Assembly (NCBI GenBank): GCA_040766655.1
Contig: JAXGQB010000008.1
Location: forward strand, 124,001 to 188,000
Direction: 5' to 3'
DNA length: 64,000 nucleotides
DNA from: JALOOB01 sp040766655
GTDB taxonomy: Bacteria > Chloroflexota > Anaerolineae > CG2-30-64-16
Below the pieces are notes generated by a model. The model saw only the letters and a list, made by a program, of their open reading frames with translations. It ran no database searches and was not told the origin of the DNA. Positions within the stretch are counted from its first letter, which is position 1. Each line of letters starts with the position of its first letter. Both the position numbers and the translations under genes were made by a program. Shown one piece after another: positions 24,647 to 33,726 of the stretch.

Positions 24647-26026
24647 CTACCGCCAGGAAAGGACTCGCTCCTCGACCTGGTTGTACTGCAGTTCGATGCC
24701 CCTCAGTGCGCCGGCCGGGAAGAGCGGCCGCTGCGCGCTGCCGTCGGCATTCATGACCCAGAGTTCCCAGCGGCCGGTGCGGTCGGTCACGAACGCAATC
24801 TGCTTGCCGTCGGGCGACCAGGCCGGCGCGGCGTTGTTCCATTGGTGCGCGGTCTGTCCCTTGCGCTGCGCCTCAAGCGCGACGCTCAGGGGGGTCTCGG
24901 TCAGCCGCACGCGGCCGCTGCCGTCGGGATTCATGACGTGGATGTCGAGATGATCGTGCTGCCGATAGGCGAGCGCAACGCGTGCGCCGTCGGGCGAATA
25001 TACGGGGGATCGGTCCGCTGCGTCCTTCGTCACCGCCCAGTTGGCGTCGCGCTTGACATCCATGGACTGCAGGCCGCTGCGTCCCTTGTAGAGCACCTGC
25101 CAATCGTTGGCCGGATTCCAGGTGGGCGCGAACGCGTAGATGTCGCTGGGCAGGTCGCGATACGTACCGTCTGCCACGTTGATCACGCGCAGCGCCCAGT
25201 TGGGATTCTCGAGCATCCTGTAGCAGGGCACGTCACGCGTGACCGGGCCGAACTCCGTGTCGAAGGTCCAGGGGCAGTTGAAGATGTCGACGAGGGTGGT
25301 GGGCGGATAGAGGAAGACCGGCACAACGCGCGCCTCGAGCGTCCCACCATGCTGCTGGTTGACGACGATCTGCTTGCCGTCGGGCGACCAGGTGGGCGAT
25401 TTGGGCTGGCGGAGATCACCGGAAATTCGGCGCTCGCCGCTGCCATCCAGGTTGATCACCCACAGGCTGCCGGTGGATCCGAGTCCGCTGGCCGACCAGC
25501 GAGTGAAGGCCACCTGCCGTCCATCGGGCGAAATGGCCGGGTCCATGCCCGTCGTCAGCCGGCGGAGGCCCCGGCCGTCCGAGCCGATCACGTAGATCGC
25601 GCCGCCGCTGCTTTCCTGAAAGACGATCGTCTTGCCTGCTGCCGGCGCGGAGGCGACCCGCGCCGGGGCCGGCGGCGCGGTCACCTCTGGCGTCTTGTCC
25701 GTCGCGCCGCTGACCTTCACGAGCGACGCCGCGCCGCTCACCCAGCCGGTCTTGGCACCCTGGAAAGACACCTGCCACCAGCCGCTTGCGCTGTGCCGGC
25801 CCACGATCTGGACGCTGGCGCCTAGCTTCAGACCGCCGATCACGGGGTAGTTGGTCCCGGGCCCCGAGCGGACGTTGAGCGCGGGGGTGAGCACGGTCAC
25901 CGTCGGGCTGCCGATCTCCTGCGCGCCTGCCGGTGCGGCAGGCAGTACGGCCACCGTGAGAGCCGCCAGCAGCATTGCTGCGGCCAGGAAAAGGGGAACC
26001 TGCCGGTTCCTCGTTCTGATTAGCAT
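24647..26026 (-). CDS. Secreted SH3b and TolB-like beta-propeller protein
   Basis: A 459-residue exported protein. A signal peptide (about residues 1-36, ending AGAQ) precedes a bacterial SH3 domain (TPALNVRSGPGTNYPVIGGL, GWWQVSFQGAKTGWVSG). A Pro/Ala linker follows, then TolB/PD40 repeats with recurring SPDGKQI, DGSGERRI, NPDGSGRVRL and NADGSAQRPL. Such proteins bind cell wall or proteins and have no known enzymatic activity. It is transcribed away from the glycosidase gene, with about 190 bp between. Confidence 0.85.
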   Translation of the reverse strand: MLIRTRNRQVPLFLAAAMLLAALTVAVLPAAPAGAQEIGSPTVTVLTPALNVRSGPGTNYPVIGGLKLGASVQIVGRHSASGWWQVSFQGAKTGWVSGAASLVKVSGATDKTPEVTAPPAPARVASAPAAGKTIVFQESSGGAIYVIGSDGRGLRRLTTGMDPAISPDGRQVAFTRWSASGLGSTGSLWVINLDGSGERRISGDLRQPKSPTWSPDGKQIVVNQQHGGTLEARVVPVFLYPPTTLVDIFNCPWTFDTEFGPVTRDVPCYRMLENPNWALRVINVADGTYRDLPSDIYAFAPTWNPANDWQVLYKGRSGLQSMDVKRDANWAVTKDAADRSPVYSPDGARVALAYRQHDHLDIHVMNPDGSGRVRLTETPLSVALEAQRKGQTAHQWNNAAPAWSPDGKQIAFVTDRTGRWELWVMNADGSAQRPLFPAGALRGIELQYNQVEERVLSWR

Positions 26027-26153
26027 CGTCGAACTCCTGTGGCAGCTCCCACCCTGGAGCCGCGTTGATGGTCCGGATTATAACACACGGCACGCTTTCG
26101 CGGGGTCGTCACGCGGTGGCCATCGGCATCGGCCGTGCGGCTGCAACCGGCCT

Positions 26154-26182
26154 TTGACAGGGGGATGACGCCCAACTATACT
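26154..26182 (+). promoter_or_regulatory. Sigma70-type promoter for the glycosidase/ABC operon
   Basis: TTGACA (26154-26159) and TATACT (26177-26182) are separated by 17 bp. AACTA and TAGTT half-sites overlap the -10 and could be an operator. GAGGAGG lies downstream, though 16 bases from the ATG. Confidence 0.72.
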
Positions 26183-26216
26183 ATCGTTAGTTCGAGGAGG
26201 AACGGGGCGAAGATTT

Positions 26217-27482
26217 ATGACGGATGTCAGCGATCTCATCGAGGAAGCATACGGCAGGGCGCTCGAGGTCTTGCGCCGCTGTGTGACGCCCCACGGGTTC
26301 CGCGCGTCGGGGCAGGTCCCCGGCTATCCGCAGGTGTGGGCGCGTGACAGCATGATCACTGCGCTGGGCGCGGCCCTGGCCGGAGACGCGGGCCTGATGG
26401 CCGCGTTCCGCGCTTCGCTCGACACGCTCGGCGCTGCCCAGTCGCCGCTGGGGCTGATCCCTTTGAACGTCCACCCCGAGACCGGCGAGCGCTCCACGGA
26501 GAACGCAGGGGCAGTGGATGCCAATCTCTGGTTCATCCTGGGCCATTATTACTACTGGCTGAGGACGCACGATGCGGCCCACCTGGCGGCCAATTGGCCG
26601 CGGCTGGAGGCGGCCCTGCTGTGGCTGCACTACCAGGACATGAACGAGTGCGGCCTGCTGGAGGTGCCCGAGGCGGGCGACTGGATGGACTTGCTGGCCG
26701 TGCGCTACAACGTGCTGTACGATAATGTCCTGTACGGCGCCGCACTGAAGGCGATGGCTGAGATGGCCGCGGTGTGCCACACCGAGCCGCACCACGGTGC
26801 ATGCCAGGCGGCCGATGTGTTCGAGCGGCTCAACATGCTGCTGTGGATCGACCGGTGTTGGGTGGCCGCGCACTTCGCGGAGCACCTGGAGAAGCTCAAG
26901 CACATCCGGCTGGAATGGTACATGCTCTATCACAACGTGGGCACCATCTCCAGCCGGCCCTTCTATCTGCCCTACGTGGCGTTCCGCGAATACGGCGACT
27001 ACTGCGACACGTTGGGCAACCTGCTCGCGGTGCTGTGCGGCCTGGCGGATGAGCATCGGGCCGATCACATCATGCGTTATCTCTACCAGGTGGGCATGGC
27101 GCAGCCCTCGCCGAGCAAGGCCATCCATCCGCCCATCTACCCGGGCAGCCCGGACTGGCGCGAGTACTACCGCAGCCGCAACCTGAACCTGCCGCACCAG
27201 TACCACAACGGCGGCATCTGGCCGTTTATCGGCGGCTTCCACGTCGCGGCCCTGGTCAGGATGGGCTGGCTGGCTGAGGCGACGAACCTGCTGGGCGATC
27301 TGGCCGTGGCCAACCGGCGTGGCGTCCATGATGACTGGGAGTTCAACGAGTGGCTGCATGGCGAGAGCGGCCATGCGATGGGCTACCCCTACCAGGCATG
27401 GTCCGCAGGCATGTACGTCTACGCGTACCAGGCGGTGAAGACAGGCCAAGCGCCGCTGTTCGATGAGCTCGCGGCGCGGTGA
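26217..27482 (+). CDS. (alpha/alpha)6-barrel glycoside hydrolase, amylo-1,6-glucosidase/GH100-like
   Basis: A 421-residue soluble enzyme. VWARDSMITALGA near the start, TENAGAVDANLWFILGHYYYW, EVPEAGDWMDLLAVRYNVLYDN with a likely catalytic aspartate in DWMD, and NGGIWPFIGGFHVAAL are motifs of six-hairpin glycosidases close to glycogen-debranching C-domains and neutral invertases. It lacks a signal peptide, so the substrate is probably taken up first. The adjacent sugar ABC importer starts less than 100 bp downstream. The exact linkage cleaved is not determined. Confidence 0.75.
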   Translation: MTDVSDLIEEAYGRALEVLRRCVTPHGFRASGQVPGYPQVWARDSMITALGAALAGDAGLMAAFRASLDTLGAAQSPLGLIPLNVHPETGERSTENAGAVDANLWFILGHYYYWLRTHDAAHLAANWPRLEAALLWLHYQDMNECGLLEVPEAGDWMDLLAVRYNVLYDNVLYGAALKAMAEMAAVCHTEPHHGACQAADVFERLNMLLWIDRCWVAAHFAEHLEKLKHIRLEWYMLYHNVGTISSRPFYLPYVAFREYGDYCDTLGNLLAVLCGLADEHRADHIMRYLYQVGMAQPSPSKAIHPPIYPGSPDWREYYRSRNLNLPHQYHNGGIWPFIGGFHVAALVRMGWLAEATNLLGDLAVANRRGVHDDWEFNEWLHGESGHAMGYPYQAWSAGMYVYAYQAVKTGQAPLFDELAAR

Positions 27483-27578
27483 TGGATGAGGGCAAGTGGG
27501 GAGACGGCATACGGGGCACGACAGCCAGTGATGGCCCCTCGTGCCGGCAAGTGGTCTAACAAGGAAAGGAGAAGTCAG

Positions 27579-28943
27579 ATGATTCGCAAGATCTGGTTTG
27601 TCGTGAGTGTCCTGATGGTCCTGGGATTGGTCGTGTCTGCGTGCGCGCCCGTCCCGACCCAACCGGCAGAGCCGGCCGCCCAGCCCGCTGCCGCGGAGCC
27701 GGCTGCGCCTGCCGCCGAACCGGCTGCTGAGACGGTGACGCTGACCTGGGCGTTCTGGGGCAGCCCGGAGGAGGCGGTCAGCCACAAGCAGGTGGCCGAT
27801 GCCTTCATGGCCGAGCATCCGGAGATCAAGATCGAGACCTGGAACGAACCCTGGAACGACTACTTCACCAAGATCCAGGCGCTTTGGGCGGGCAATGACC
27901 CGAAGAGCATCCCCGACATCGCATTCCTCTGGCCGACGCCCAAGTATGCGGCCGAGGGCGTGCTGGAAAACCTCGACCCGTATATCCAGAAGTCGGGCTA
28001 CGACCTGAACGACTACTGGCCGGGCCTGCTCGAGTCGGCCATGTACAACGGCAGCGTCTACGGCCTGCCGCGCGACATCGAGTCCAACGTCCTGTACTAC
28101 AACAAGGCGCTGTTCGATGCGGCCGGCGTGGCGTATCCCGATGCCAACTGGACCTGGGATGACCTCCTGGCGGCAGCCGAGAAGCTGACGGTCAAGGATG
28201 GCGACACGGTCAAGCAGTACGCACTGGCCATGGAGAACAACGGCAAGTTCTCCAAGTGGCTGCTTCAGAACGGCGGCTCGATCCTGGACGACATGCGAAA
28301 CCCATCGAAGTGCACGCTGGCTGATGCGAAGTCGGTCGAGGCGATCGCCTTCTTTGCAGACATGCTGGCGAACGGTTATGCCATGCGCGATGCGGACCTG
28401 AACCAGGCCGGCGGCGACGCGGGCGCGTTCCAGAGCGGCCAGGCCGCCATGATCGTGCAGAACACCAGTCGGGTCTCCGGCTTTAATGCGGCCGGGATGA
28501 ACTACGACGTCGCAGTCGTGCCGATCCCGGAGGGGGGCATACGGTGGAATCCCGCGGGCGGCGCGGCCTGGGTGATGAGCGCGAACAGCGACAACAAGGA
28601 TGCCGCATGGACGTTCCTCAGCTGGCTGCAGGGCTCCGAGGGCGGCGAGAAGCTCTACACGGAGCGCGGCGAGATCTTCCCCGCGCTGCAGTCCGTCGCC
28701 AACTCGCCGGTCTTCATGACCGATGATCCGCCGGCGAACAAGCAGGCCATCATCGACGAGGCCGCGGCCTCGGGCGTTGGCGGCTTCGGCTACTTCCCCG
28801 AGTGGGACGAGCTTGCGGGCTCCATCATCAACCCGGGGCTGGACCGCATCTGGACCGGTGAGGTCTCCGCGGAGGAGAGCCTGGCCGGGCTGTGCGAGCA
28901 GGTTGACCAGTTCCTCAAGGACAAGGGTTTCCCGAAGCAGTAG
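27579..28943 (+). CDS. Sugar ABC transporter substrate-binding lipoprotein
   Basis: A 454-residue extracellular solute-binding protein of family 1. The lipobox LVVSAC places the lipidated cysteine at residue 22, followed by a Pro/Ala tether to about residue 50. The body has WAFWGSPEEAVSHKQVADAF and IKIETWNEPWNDYFTKI, typical of sugar-binding proteins. AAGGAGA precedes the chosen ATG. It is followed by a strong hairpin and then two permease genes. The glycosidase upstream suggests an oligosaccharide ligand. Confidence 0.9.
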   Translation: MIRKIWFVVSVLMVLGLVVSACAPVPTQPAEPAAQPAAAEPAAPAAEPAAETVTLTWAFWGSPEEAVSHKQVADAFMAEHPEIKIETWNEPWNDYFTKIQALWAGNDPKSIPDIAFLWPTPKYAAEGVLENLDPYIQKSGYDLNDYWPGLLESAMYNGSVYGLPRDIESNVLYYNKALFDAAGVAYPDANWTWDDLLAAAEKLTVKDGDTVKQYALAMENNGKFSKWLLQNGGSILDDMRNPSKCTLADAKSVEAIAFFADMLANGYAMRDADLNQAGGDAGAFQSGQAAMIVQNTSRVSGFNAAGMNYDVAVVPIPEGGIRWNPAGGAAWVMSANSDNKDAAWTFLSWLQGSEGGEKLYTERGEIFPALQSVANSPVFMTDDPPANKQAIIDEAAASGVGGFGYFPEWDELAGSIINPGLDRIWTGEVSAEESLAGLCEQVDQFLKDKGFPKQ

Positions 28944-28968
28944 AGACGCGGTGCAGGGGCACGGTATT

Positions 28969-28996
28969 GTGGGGGTACGGCATGCCGTGCCCCCAC
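28969..28996 (+). promoter_or_regulatory. Stem-loop between binding-protein and permease genes
   Basis: GTGGGGGTACGGCA and TGCCGTGCCCCCAC form a near-perfect 14-bp inverted repeat (one G-U type mismatch). A third GGGGCACGG upstream offers an alternative fold. Placed right after the lipoprotein stop, it could protect that mRNA or damp readthrough into the permeases. Confidence 0.6.
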
Positions 28997-29025
28997 AGGA
29001 TGTGCGGGCTGCCCACTCTTGATCG

Positions 29026-30012
29026 ATGGGACACCTCGTGGCGACGGATGCGTCGCCCGGTCAGGCTGCCATGACCACAACTACCTCACCCGTACCACGG
29101 GCCCGGCGCTCCTTCTTCCGCTGGCGACCGGAGCAGCAGTGGGAAGGGTATCTGTTCATCCTCCCGAGCCTGCTGGGCTTCCTGGTGTTCGTATTCCTGG
29201 CAGTCGGCGCTTCGCTCGGCATCAGCTTCGTCGATTGGGGGCTGACCGGACCGCGCGGCCTGGTCGGTCTCGCCAACTATCGCGAGCTACTGCGCGACCC
29301 GGTCTTCGCGCGTACCGCCGGCAACACGCTATTCTACATCATTACCATCGTGCCGCTGCAGTTGGGCCTGGGCCTGTTGATGGCCATTGCGCTCAACCAG
29401 GCCATCCGCGGGACCGAGCTGTTCCGTATGATCTACTTCCTGCCCGTCGTGACCGCGATCGTGGCCGGAGCCATCGTCTTCCGCCTGCTGCTGGCGCGCA
29501 ACGGCCCCCTGAACGACGCCCTGTCGTGGCTGGGCGGGCTGATCGATGTGCAGCTGCGCCTGCCGGACTTCCTTGGCAGCAGCCGTTATTCGAAATGGTC
29601 CGTGGTGCTGCTCACCCTGTGGAAGAACACTGGCTTCACGATGGTGGTGTACCTGGCCGCGCTGCAGGGCGTGCCGAAGGAGTTGGTCGACGCGGCCAAG
29701 GTCGACGGGGCCGGCGCGTGGCAGCGCCTGCGCCACGTCACGATCCCGATGATCAGCCCGACCACCTTCTTCCTCTTCGTGCTGCAGACGATCGGCGCGT
29801 TTCAGCTCTTCACCGAGCCGTTCGTGATGACGCGCGGGGGCCCCGCGCAGTCGTCCATGCCGGTGGTCCAGTACATCTACCAGAACGCGTTCCAATACAC
29901 CCGGCTGGGGAAGGCCTCGGCCATCGCCTGGTTCCTCTTCGTGTTCATCTTCGGCTTCACGCTGATCCAGAACATCATGCAGCGCCGGTGGGTGCACTAT
30001 GAAACAGAGTGA
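29026..30012 (+). CDS. Sugar ABC transporter permease (MalF-type)
   Basis: A 328-residue permease with six predicted membrane helices and the EAA loop KELVDAAKVDGAGAWQRLRHVTIP, which docks the ATPase. The start is uncertain: an in-frame ATG at 29071 gives MTTTTSPVPRARRS, which looks more like relatives, but neither start has a good ribosome site. It overlaps the next permease gene by 14 bases. No ATPase gene is present in this operon, so a shared MsmK-like ATPase elsewhere is expected. Confidence 0.9.
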   Translation: MGHLVATDASPGQAAMTTTTSPVPRARRSFFRWRPEQQWEGYLFILPSLLGFLVFVFLAVGASLGISFVDWGLTGPRGLVGLANYRELLRDPVFARTAGNTLFYIITIVPLQLGLGLLMAIALNQAIRGTELFRMIYFLPVVTAIVAGAIVFRLLLARNGPLNDALSWLGGLIDVQLRLPDFLGSSRYSKWSVVLLTLWKNTGFTMVVYLAALQGVPKELVDAAKVDGAGAWQRLRHVTIPMISPTTFFLFVLQTIGAFQLFTEPFVMTRGGPAQSSMPVVQYIYQNAFQYTRLGKASAIAWFLFVFIFGFTLIQNIMQRRWVHYETE

Positions 30013-30835
30013 GGTCGGGAGAAACCCGATAGGGCAGGCCGCGCTCTACGCGGTCCTGATCCTGGGCAGCGTCATCATGCTGGCGCCGTTCGTGGTCATG
30101 GTGGTGGTGTCGCTGTGGCCGAACGCGGCGTTCCTGGCCCGGCGTTTCCCGCTCGATCAGATCACGCTGGCAAACTACTTCGAGACGTTCACCGTGCTGC
30201 CGTTCGGCCGATACTTCCTGAACAGCACAGTGGTCACCGTCACGGTCACGGTGTTTCAGATTCTCATCGCGTCGCTGGCCGCATTTGCCTTCGCCCGGCT
30301 GCGCTTCCGCGGCCGCGAGGCGCTCTTCCTGCTCTACCTGGCAACGCTGATGATTCCGGCCCAGGTGACCCTCATCCCGAATTTTCTCATTATCCGCAGC
30401 CTGGGTTGGTACGACACCTATCCCGCGCTGATCGCGCCCGGCCTGTTCAGCGCACTCAGCACCTTCCTGCTGCGCCAGTTCTATCGCAGCATCCCGATCG
30501 ACCTGGATGACGCGGCGCGCATGGACGGCGCGTCGAGCCTCCGCATCTGGGGGCAGATCATGCTGCCGCTCAGCCAGCCCATCATGGCCGCACTGGCGGT
30601 GTTCACGTTCCAGGGCACGTGGAACGACTTCCTGTGGCCGCTGGTGGTCACGGGCTCGGACAAGATGCGGACCATCCCGATCGGGCTTTCTTATTTCGTG
30701 GGCCAGTACAGCACCGCCTGGAATCTGCTCATGGCCGGGTCCGTGCTCGCCTTGTTGCCGGTTCTGATCCTCTACCTCTTCGCCCAGAAGACCTTCGTCC
30801 AGGGCATCACACTTTCGGGGATGGGCGGGCGATAG
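29999..30835 (+). CDS. Sugar ABC transporter permease (MalG-type)
   Basis: A 278-residue inner-membrane permease, the partner of the preceding MalF-like protein. It has six hydrophobic segments and the EAA motif DLDDAARMDGASSLRIWGQIMLPLS. The C-terminus ends QGITLSGMGGR, a hallmark of MalG-type proteins (usually GxxxGAVKG or similar). It is the last recognisable gene of the transporter; the amidohydrolase gene starts about 50 bp later. Confidence 0.92.
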   Translation: MKQSEVGRNPIGQAALYAVLILGSVIMLAPFVVMVVVSLWPNAAFLARRFPLDQITLANYFETFTVLPFGRYFLNSTVVTVTVTVFQILIASLAAFAFARLRFRGREALFLLYLATLMIPAQVTLIPNFLIIRSLGWYDTYPALIAPGLFSALSTFLLRQFYRSIPIDLDDAARMDGASSLRIWGQIMLPLSQPIMAALAVFTFQGTWNDFLWPLVVTGSDKMRTIPIGLSYFVGQYSTAWNLLMAGSVLALLPVLILYLFAQKTFVQGITLSGMGGR

Positions 30836-30884
30836 CGAAGGATGCGCGGCGCAATCATCCCATCATCGTAAACCAGGAGCACCC

Positions 30885-32237
30885 ATGACAACCTTGCTAC
30901 TGAAGCACGCGGACCTGTTGGTCACCATGGACGCAACGCGACGACGCATCGCGGACGGCGGCCTCTTCGTCCGCGACAACGCCATCGAGCAGGTCGGCCC
31001 CACGGCGGAACTGCCTGCACAAGCCGACACGGTCATCGACGCCCGCGGCATGATCGTCCTGCCCGGGCTGGTGAACACGCACCATCACCTGTACCAGACG
31101 CTGACGAGGTGCGTCGCGCAGGATTCGATCCTGTTCGACTGGCTCAAGACGCTGTATCCCATCTGGGCCCGCATGGGGCCGGAGGCCGTGTCCGTCTCGG
31201 CGCGGGTCGGGCTGGCCGAGCTGATGCTGTCCGGCTGCACTACCTCCAGCGATCACCTCTACATGTACCCGAACGGGAGCCGCATCGACGACGAGATCGA
31301 GGCCGCGGTCGACCTGGGCGTCCGGTTCACCGCGACGCGCGGGAGCATGAGCCTGGGCGAATCGAAGGGTGGGCTGCCGCCCGACAGCTGCGTGGAGGAC
31401 GAGGACTTCATCCTGGCGGAGAGCCGCCGCGCGATCGAGCAGTATCACCAGGCGGAGCGTTTCGGGATGGTGCGCGTGGCGCTCGCGCCGTGCTCGCCCT
31501 TCAGCGTGACCGGCGACCTGATGCGCGAGAGCGCGGCGCTGGCGCGGTCGTACGGCGTGCGCCTGCACACTCATCTGGCCGAGACGATGGACGAGACCGA
31601 GTTCTGCCTCGCGAAGTTTGGCGCGAAGCCGGTGGATTACGTTGCGTCGCTGGGGTGGACCGGGGAGGACGTGTGGCACGCGCACTGCGTGACGTTCGAT
31701 GCTTCGGAGATCGCGCTGTTTGCGGCCACAGGCAGCGGCGTGGCCCACTGTCCCTGCTCGAACATGCGGCTGGCATCCGGCATCGCGCCCATTCGGGCCA
31801 TGCGCGATGCGGGCGTGCGCGTGGGGCTGGGCGTCGACGGGTCGGCCAGCAACGACTCCAGCCATCTCCTGGCCGAGGCCAGGCAGGCGATGCTTCTGCA
31901 GCGCATGGTGGGCCCCAACCCCGCGGCGCTCGGCGCGCAGGAGGCGCTGGAGATCGCCACGCTAGGCGGCGCGAGCGTGCTGGGCCGCGATGACATCGGC
32001 GCGCTGGCGCCGGGCATGGCGGCTGACTTCATCGGCTACCGTCTGGAACAGCTGGACTTCGCGGGTGCGCTGCACGATCCGCTGGCCGCGTTGGTGTTCT
32101 GCACGCCGCAGAAGGTGGATTTCAGTGTGATCAACGGCCGGGCGCGCGTGAAGGACGGGGAGATCGTGGGGCTGGACCTGCCCGCGCTGGTCCGGCGGCA
32201 TAACGAGATCAGCCGGGCGATGTTGCGCGGCGAGTGA
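30885..32237 (+). CDS. Amidohydrolase, 8-oxoguanine deaminase-like
   Basis: A 450-residue metal-dependent deaminase of the COG0402 group. LVNTHHHLYQTLTR supplies the first metal histidines, then LAELMLSGCTTSSDHLYMYP, LHTHLAE with a further histidine, WHAHCVTF and a late GVDGSASNDSS with the catalytic aspartate. This pattern is closest to 8-oxoguanine deaminases and s-triazine hydrolases such as AtzB. A role in purine salvage or catabolism fits the molybdenum hydroxylase and nucleoside-type importer 10-20 kb downstream, but it may simply be cotranscribed with the sugar importer. Confidence 0.85.
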   Translation: MTTLLLKHADLLVTMDATRRRIADGGLFVRDNAIEQVGPTAELPAQADTVIDARGMIVLPGLVNTHHHLYQTLTRCVAQDSILFDWLKTLYPIWARMGPEAVSVSARVGLAELMLSGCTTSSDHLYMYPNGSRIDDEIEAAVDLGVRFTATRGSMSLGESKGGLPPDSCVEDEDFILAESRRAIEQYHQAERFGMVRVALAPCSPFSVTGDLMRESAALARSYGVRLHTHLAETMDETEFCLAKFGAKPVDYVASLGWTGEDVWHAHCVTFDASEIALFAATGSGVAHCPCSNMRLASGIAPIRAMRDAGVRVGLGVDGSASNDSSHLLAEARQAMLLQRMVGPNPAALGAQEALEIATLGGASVLGRDDIGALAPGMAADFIGYRLEQLDFAGALHDPLAALVFCTPQKVDFSVINGRARVKDGEIVGLDLPALVRRHNEISRAMLRGE

Positions 32238-32245
32238 AGGTGGTT

Positions 32246-32278
32246 AGGTGCCCGGCACTTCTGAAGTGCCGGGCACCT
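32246..32278. repeat. GTGCCGGGCAC-family inverted repeat
   Basis: AGGTGCCCGGCACTTC (32246-32261) and GAAGTGCCGGGCACCT (32263-32278) are perfect complements around one base. It lies between convergent amidohydrolase and MFS genes and could act as a bidirectional terminator, though it has no U-tract. Same family as 8392-8451 and 56808-56893. Confidence 0.8.
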
Positions 32279-32304
32279 GAGAGGCTCCTGGTGCTGCGGG
32301 CGGC

Positions 32305-32345
32305 TCCTTCGACTTCGGGCCGCAGCTGCGGCCCTCCGCTCAGGA
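32305..32345. repeat. 38-bp repeat family, copy C (variant core)
   Basis: The ends TCCTTCGACTTCG and CTCCGCTCAGGA match the copies in the GT39 gene, but the middle is replaced by the palindrome GGGCCGCAGCTGCGGCCC. The end of the element contributes the MFS stop codon (TGA at 32342-32340). Confidence 0.7.
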
Positions 32346-33563
32346 TGCCAACTGCTCGGCAGCAGCGCGGCCGGCGCTGGGGCGCATGGACAACACGTAG
32401 AGCGCGAGCAGCAGCGCCAGGATGATCGTGATGAATGGCGGAATCGCCTCGAGCGACGTGCGGCGGGCGAGCACGCCCGCGAAGCCCGGAATCGTCGCCG
32501 CGCCCAGGCCGCCTGCGCTGATCTGCATGCCGATCGTGTTGGCCGCGTAGCGGGGTCCGACGCGGTTGGGGGTGCCCGAAACCAGACCCGGGAAGATGGG
32601 CGCGATCGCGAACCCGACGAGCGCTACGCCGATCAGGCTTGCCACCGGGATCGGATTCCACCAGAGCAGCGCCGCCCCGGCCAGGGCAGCCAGCAGACCG
32701 CCGCGCACCACCGTGTCGGCGCCCGCGCGGCGGGTGTAGAGCCCCGCCAGGATGCGCCCGATCGTGAAGGTGGCCCAGTAAGAGCCTGCCCAAAACCCTG
32801 CCACATCGGTCGCCATGCCGCGTGACTCGGTGAGCAGGGAGTAGGTCCAGTAGCCCAGGCTCGCCTCCGCGCCCACGTACAGGTAGAACATCAGAAGACT
32901 CAGCCACACCGCAGGACGGCGCAGCGTCTCGCCGATCGGAGTCCGGTAGTCCGTCAGGCGTTGGGGTGAGGCCTCTGCCGGACGGTGATCGTTCCTCTGC
33001 CACATCGGCAGCGTAACCACGAAGGCGGCCGCCACGACCAGCTGCGCCACGCCGACGACGGTGTAGCCGACCCGCCAGGCCCCGAACATCGTCAGGCCCA
33101 CCGTCATGATGATGGGGCCCAGGGTGACGCCGACACCGTAGCTCGCGTGCAGCCACTGCATCAGGCCCTCACCGAAATGGGCTGCGACGTACGTGTTCAG
33201 GCCCGCATCGATCGCACCCGCACCCAACCCTACGGCCACGCCCAGCGCGACGAACGTCCACCAGGCCGGCGCGAGCGTGTAGCCGAGCAGCGCCAGGCCC
33301 GTCAGCGCACAGCTCGCGGCCAACACCTTGCCGACCCCGAACAGCCCGATCAGCCGGCCGCTCGAAAAGCTGGACGTCAGGTAGCCGGACGTCGATGCGA
33401 TCAGCAGCATGCCGAGCGCATCGAGCGGCAGGCCGAAGTCCGCGCGGATCGACGGCCAGGCAATACCGAGCAGGCCGTCGGGCATGCCGAGCGCGATGAA
33501 CGCGATGAAGATGAGCACGATCAGGCCGAGGCGCGACCGGTAGCGGTGTAGGGTTGCAGTCAT
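32340..33563 (-). CDS. Major facilitator superfamily transporter
   Basis: A 407-residue protein with about twelve hydrophobic segments. LGMPDGLLGIAWPSIRADFGLPLDALGML at the N-terminus, with a second half beginning near RRPAVWLSLLMFYLYVGAEASLG, resembles FucP/YbjJ-type sugar or unknown-substrate MFS carriers. The central loop is charged. It ends inside a dispersed repeat, which gives its last residues and stop. The ATG has no strong ribosome site. Substrate unknown. Confidence 0.85.
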   Translation of the reverse strand: MTATLHRYRSRLGLIVLIFIAFIALGMPDGLLGIAWPSIRADFGLPLDALGMLLIASTSGYLTSSFSSGRLIGLFGVGKVLAASCALTGLALLGYTLAPAWWTFVALGVAVGLGAGAIDAGLNTYVAAHFGEGLMQWLHASYGVGVTLGPIIMTVGLTMFGAWRVGYTVVGVAQLVVAAAFVVTLPMWQRNDHRPAEASPQRLTDYRTPIGETLRRPAVWLSLLMFYLYVGAEASLGYWTYSLLTESRGMATDVAGFWAGSYWATFTIGRILAGLYTRRAGADTVVRGGLLAALAGAALLWWNPIPVASLIGVALVGFAIAPIFPGLVSGTPNRVGPRYAANTIGMQISAGGLGAATIPGFAGVLARRTSLEAIPPFITIILALLLALYVLSMRPSAGRAAAEQLAS

Positions 33564-33708
33564 TCTGTCCCCGTCATATCGGTTGAACTGGATCAGCGTC
33601 AGGCAATCTGATGCGGGCCTCGGGGGGTCACGGCGGGGCTCGTCGTCACGTACTGACGCGGGCCATTATACTCAACGGGGTGCCGCGGCGACAAACCAAA
33701 CGGGAGCG

Positions 33709-33726
33709 TCCTTCGACTGCGGGCGC
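33709..33726. repeat. 38-bp repeat family, diverged copy D, split by the IS
   Basis: TCCTTCGACTGCGGGCGC matches the first ten bases of the family exactly. Removing the insertion and one target duplicate rejoins it to TGCGGTGACTTCAC at 34992, and 24 of the first 33 positions then match copy B. The IS therefore appears to have landed in a degenerate copy. Confidence 0.5.
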
